The notes under the pieces were generated by a model. That model worked only from the letters and a program-made list of their open reading frames with translations. It was not told the origin of the DNA and did no database searches. A stretch of DNA of 35,384 nucleotides, from NCBI GenBank assembly GCA_014324115.1, contig JACOMS010000035.1:1-35384 (forward strand). The letters run 5' to 3'. The DNA comes from Hyphomonadaceae bacterium. GTDB taxonomy: Bacteria; Pseudomonadota; Alphaproteobacteria; Caulobacterales; Maricaulaceae. The position numbers and the translations under genes are program-made. Shown here piece after piece: positions 33,223-35,384 of this stretch (position 1 is its first letter; each line of letters begins with the position of its first letter).

Positions 33223-33714
33223 TCAGGTCGCATCGGCTTTGGGTTCTCCAACAAGGGCCAGATACAGGCTCTCCGCGGTAGGCGCAAGCCGCAGGCGTTC
33301 GCGCATATCTTCACGACGGAGCTCGCGCGACGCCGTGGCGAGGGCGCGCAAGTGCATGCCACTTGTATCGTCAGGCGCAACCAATAGAACGACGATGTCC
33401 ACAGGGCGTTCATCAACAGACTCGAAATCCAGTGCCGGCGAGACCCGCGCAAAGACCCCGTAAATTCGATCCAGCCCGGCTATGCACGCATGAGGAAGAG
33501 CCACGCCGAACCCGACACCGGTCGAACCAAGACGTTCACGTTCCATGGCAGAAAACAGGATATCGCGAAGATTGATCGACGAAACATTCATGACACCGCT
33601 TTCAATGAGGCACCCCGCCATATCCTGGATGAGCTGTTTTTTGCTACTGGCCTTGATATCTACCAGGATACACTGTTCATCAATCAGTTCCTTCATGGTC
33701 ATCAGGGCGTGCAT
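33223..33714 (-). CDS. ptsN: PTS IIA-like nitrogen regulatory protein PtsN
   Basis: EIIA-Ntr is the last phospho-acceptor of the nitrogen PTS and regulates potassium transport, phosphate sensing and other targets rather than sugars. The 163-residue protein has the phospho-site His75 in GVALPHACIAGL and the conserved ERERLGSTGVGFG before it, and PVDIVVLLVAPDD after. Starts at 33714, 33702 and 33696 (MKELI) are all possible; the last is closest to family length. It follows hpf on the same strand, the usual rpoN-hpf-ptsN order, though rpoN is not present upstream here. Confidence 0.93.
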   Translation of the reverse strand: MHALMTMKELIDEQCILVDIKASSKKQLIQDMAGCLIESGVMNVSSINLRDILFSAMERERLGSTGVGFGVALPHACIAGLDRIYGVFARVSPALDFESVDERPVDIVVLLVAPDDTSGMHLRALATASRELRREDMRERLRLAPTAESLYLALVGEPKADAT

Positions 33715-33792
33715 CTTGAATCCATGTTCATGGTCAGTTTTTGCAAATGTACGTAAAATCCGCGCCGTTCATAGGTGGTTTAGCCGGCGCGG

Positions 33793-34044
33793 TCAATATG
33801 GGGCAATCCAGCCGATATTCCCGTCAGAGCGTTTGAATACAACGTTCAATCCGCCATGTTTGGCATTATTGAAGATCACAACCCCCGCATCGGCCAGCCC
33901 CAGCTCCAGTGCCGCCATGCTCGGTGTCATGGTCTCGATCCGGCCCGGCTTTTCAGCAATAACCATGGGTTCCGCCGGAGAGATACTGTCATCTTCCCCA
34001 TCATCGTTATCACTGTCCCGCACCGGATTTTCCAGAATAAACAT
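33793..34044 (-). CDS. HPF C-terminal dimerisation domain, separate frame
   Basis: This 83-codon frame holds the C-terminal domain of long-form hibernation promoting factor: ELGLADAGVVIFNNAKHGGLNVVFKRSDGNIGWI, the part that dimerises ribosomes into 100S particles. It is out of frame with the N-terminal domain gene and overlaps it by 35 bases. The ATG at 34044 has AAGGAGG at 34063-34057, 12 bases upstream, so independent or coupled translation is possible. Otherwise a one-base shift forward would join FILENPVRD to the N-domain's NYV. Normally both domains form a single chain in this class. Confidence 0.8.
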   Translation of the reverse strand: MFILENPVRDSDNDDGEDDSISPAEPMVIAEKPGRIETMTPSMAALELGLADAGVVIFNNAKHGGLNVVFKRSDGNIGWIAPY

Positions 34045-34366
34045 AATTGAAGGCGTCCTCCTTGGTTTCGGTCTGGTGGTCTTTCAAGCGGCGCTTGTAG
34101 CGGCGGAGACGCTTTTCCATATGCTCAAGGGACTCGTCCGCGGCGACATAGGCGTCGTGAGAGCGGCCCGTCGCCTCCATCGTGGCGCCCGAGGGTAAAT
34201 GTACGGAACATAATATGCGGAAGGTCGCCCCGTCCTTGCTGATAGAAACCTGCGCGTCCCCTTCCCGGCGAATATATTTATCGATCATGTCCTCCAACCG
34301 GTCGTGAATGCGGTCGTGGAGCGCAGGGGAAACATCAATACCTTTGGACGCGATCTGTACATTCAT
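34010..34366 (-). CDS. hpf: HPF N-terminal ribosome-binding domain, separate frame
   Basis: The 118-codon frame encodes the RaiA/HPF fold that binds the decoding and tRNA sites of the 30S subunit: VQIASKGIDVSPALHDRI, YAAADESLEHMEKRLRRYKRRLKDH-type helix (here with YVAADESLE). The frame then leaves family sequence after FNYV and ends SGKSGAGQ at a TGA. A short HPF would stop at about this point, so the product may act alone like enterobacterial HPF/YfiA. The usual C-terminal domain follows in a different frame. A GAGGAGG lies 13 or more bases before the ATG. rpoN, commonly upstream, is not here. Confidence 0.85.
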   Translation of the reverse strand: MNVQIASKGIDVSPALHDRIHDRLEDMIDKYIRREGDAQVSISKDGATFRILCSVHLPSGATMEATGRSHDAYVAADESLEHMEKRLRRYKRRLKDHQTETKEDAFNYVYSGKSGAGQ

Positions 34367-34418
34367 TTTGAAATCCCCGGGGCCTCCTCAACGACTTCGA
34401 CGCGTTAGTCTAGCACAG

Positions 34419-34470
34419 TTATCCGGATAAGACAGGGCAATCTTTGCACTATGCAAAATTTTACTTGCAT
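34419..34470. promoter_or_regulatory. Cluster of palindromes between hpf and DUF805 relic
   Basis: The divergent gap has a perfect 12-bp palindrome TTATCCGGATAA (34419-34430), then TTTGCA-cta-TGCAAA (34443-34457) overlapping ATGCAA-n8-TTGCAT (34451-34470). These are operator-like, but I cannot name the regulator. They could control hpf leftward or the now broken gene rightward. Confidence 0.35.
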
Positions 34471-34521
34471 TTTTCGTGTGTTCCCGCCAACCGACCGACT
34501 CACCTTCAGGAGGACCCGCAT

Positions 34522-35103
34522 ATGATGAACCTGCTGTTTTTGCCCGGTGAACGCATCAATCTGCAGGAATTCATGAAGGGTGCGAGGATTCTGATTTTAG
34601 AGTCGTTTGTCGTGCTTGTGGCTGTGGCCACAGCCTACGCTGCCGGGACTGATTTGTTTATGGTATTTTTATTTTCCATGTTTTGACACTGGATTATGCC
34701 TATAGCTCTGCTTGCGGCTAGGGCTGTAGCTGGGGGGATTGGGATACGGTTTTGGTCTTGTCCCTGCGTGTAGTGCCCTCATTCCTCATATATTTGGTGC
34801 TGGGCTGTGCTTTGGATGAAGCGCTATCGCGACGGTGGCAAGTCCGGTTGGCGGTGCCTCATACCCGTCGGCGCCCTCATCATCTCCCGTTTTATTTTCT
34901 TTGTCATCATCGGTGTCGTAATAACTGTTATCTTCAACTCCTTCGGATACACGGAGTCCCTGCAAGGAATAGTTACGTTGGTATTTTTATTGTTAGTCGC
35001 CGTCGGCGGCCTAGACTTGGCCATACCATACCTCATCGCATTTTTGTTTAACCGTGCGATCCGGCATGGTCCGAATGACAATCGTTTCAGTCCTGTCGGC
35101 TAG
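34522..35103 (+). pseudogene. Broken DUF805-type membrane protein gene
   Basis: Three pieces in two frames add up to one DUF805-like gene. Piece one (34522-34686, AGGAGG seven bases before the ATG) reads MMNLLFLPGERINLQEFMKG and a helix, ending at TGA. Piece two, in another frame around 34745-34806, reads VLSLRVVPSFLIYLVLG. Piece three (in frame by about 34807 to 35103) reads KRYRDGGKSGWRCLIP, the DUF805 hallmark (usually RLHDxGKSGWW), then two helices and NDNRFSPVG. At least one stop and two frame changes separate them. DUF805 proteins are integral membrane proteins of unknown function. It lies 51 bases from an IS copy. Confidence 0.65.
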
Positions 35104-35154
35104 ATCAACCTTGGGGCCGGTACTTTGCGCCCGCTCCTCGGCGGGTTCTGCCTG

Positions 35155-35384
35155 GGGTCAGGACCTATTAATCCAACGGGTTCCCTCATGTCGTAGTGTG
35201 TGATTCATGGGTTGCAAAGGAGATTTTACGATGCGTGATATGCTTATGTTATCAGAAGAAGGGCTTACCCGGATTGAACCGTTTTTCCCTTTGCCCCGTG
35301 GTGTGGCGCGCGTGGATGACTGCAAAGTGATTTCGGGTATTATTCATGTCATCAGGAACGGTCTGCGCTGGCGGGATGCGCCTT
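35155..35384 (+). mobile_element. IS5-family element, left part, cut by window end
   Basis: GGGTCAGGACCTATTAATCC at 35155 is the inverted-repeat end, followed by the same leader as at 238-313 and a transposase start. It is flanked by CCTG rather than CTAG. The orientation is the same as the copy at 238, so the two bracket about 35 kb as direct repeats. The two copies differ at scattered positions; this one has no internal stop in the visible part. Confidence 0.88.
35231..35384 (+). CDS. IS5-family transposase, N-terminal part
   Basis: The frame starts at ATG 35231, after AGGAG six to ten bases upstream. It reads MRDMLMLSEEGLTRIEPFFP, then LPRGVARVDDCKVISGIIHV and IRNGLRWRDAP, and leaves the window open. 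This is the helix-turn-helix-like N-terminal DUF4096 region of IS5/IS427-group transposases, often encoded as a separate orfA joined to orfB by frameshifting. The catalytic DDE residues would lie outside the window. Confidence 0.88.
   Translation, partial: MRDMLMLSEEGLTRIEPFFPLPRGVARVDDCKVISGIIHVIRNGLRWRDAP

Overview
The window is a stretch of alphaproteobacterial chromosome, mostly housekeeping genes, with mobile-element debris at both ends and once in the middle. The class is suggested by gene order and protein features: fabA-fabB, accD-folC, tsaE-amgK-murU-addB-addA-trxA, dnaX-ybaB-recR, ppk-ppx and hpf-ptsN; an AccD and a DnaX without their zinc-binding cysteines; an alphaproteobacterial-type AddAB; and a DivL-like kinase with tyrosine in place of the phospho-accepting histidine. 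DivL points to a lineage with a Caulobacter-type PleC-DivK-DivL-CckA cell-cycle circuit. I would guess the Caulobacterales/Hyphomonadales/Maricaulales side, with low confidence on the order.

Layout. 1-237: the distal end of a CRISPR array (three 37-nt repeats) whose next spacer is cut by an IS5-type insertion sequence. 238-637: the truncated, stop-containing remnant of that IS and unassigned DNA. 638-2252: an SDR dehydrogenase and a secreted DUF1223 protein (minus). 2412-6346: fabA-fabB-accD-folC (plus), tightly packed. 6343-6531: a small NDUFS6-like zinc protein (minus). 6645-7592: an ABC ATPase without a permease neighbour (plus). 7555-17222: a long minus-strand operon reading tsaE, amgK, murU, addB, addA, trxA and a membrane protein. 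17296-17613: a [2Fe-2S] ferredoxin (plus). 17622-20006: divL (minus). 20138-21296: EIIA (mannose family), HPr and a TonB-like lipoprotein (minus). 21584-22761: rmuC, frameshifted next to three 99-bp tandem repeats (plus). 22959-25999: dnaX-ybaB-recR (minus), with an IS5 3' relic ending on the ybaB stop codon. 26119-27186: prfA (plus). 27078-28630: NnrU-like protein, a tiny membrane protein and an HNH nuclease (minus). 28931-29395: a decayed toxin-antitoxin pair (plus). 29444-33116: ppk and ppx (minus). 33223-34366: ptsN and an hpf gene split into two reading frames (minus). 34522-35103: a broken DUF805-type gene (plus). 35155-35384: the intact-looking start of a second IS5 copy, in the same orientation as the one at 238.

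The operons serve unsaturated fatty acid synthesis and malonyl-CoA supply (fabA, fabB, accD), folate (folC), break repair and replication (addAB, recR, dnaX, rmuC), cell-wall sugar recycling (murU, amgK), tRNA t6A modification (tsaE), phosphotransfer signalling (EIIA, HPr, PtsN), polyphosphate (ppk, ppx) and ribosome hibernation (hpf).

I found no convincing new multi-gene system. The points most worth a second look are the IS-interrupted CRISPR array with a spacer that appears to match the start of a ParA-type gene, the repeat-associated break in rmuC, the split hpf with a ribosome binding site before the second half, DivL's missing conventional start codon, and NnrU reading through into the antisense of prfA. 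Several genes are broken in one window, so decay and assembly indels must both be considered.
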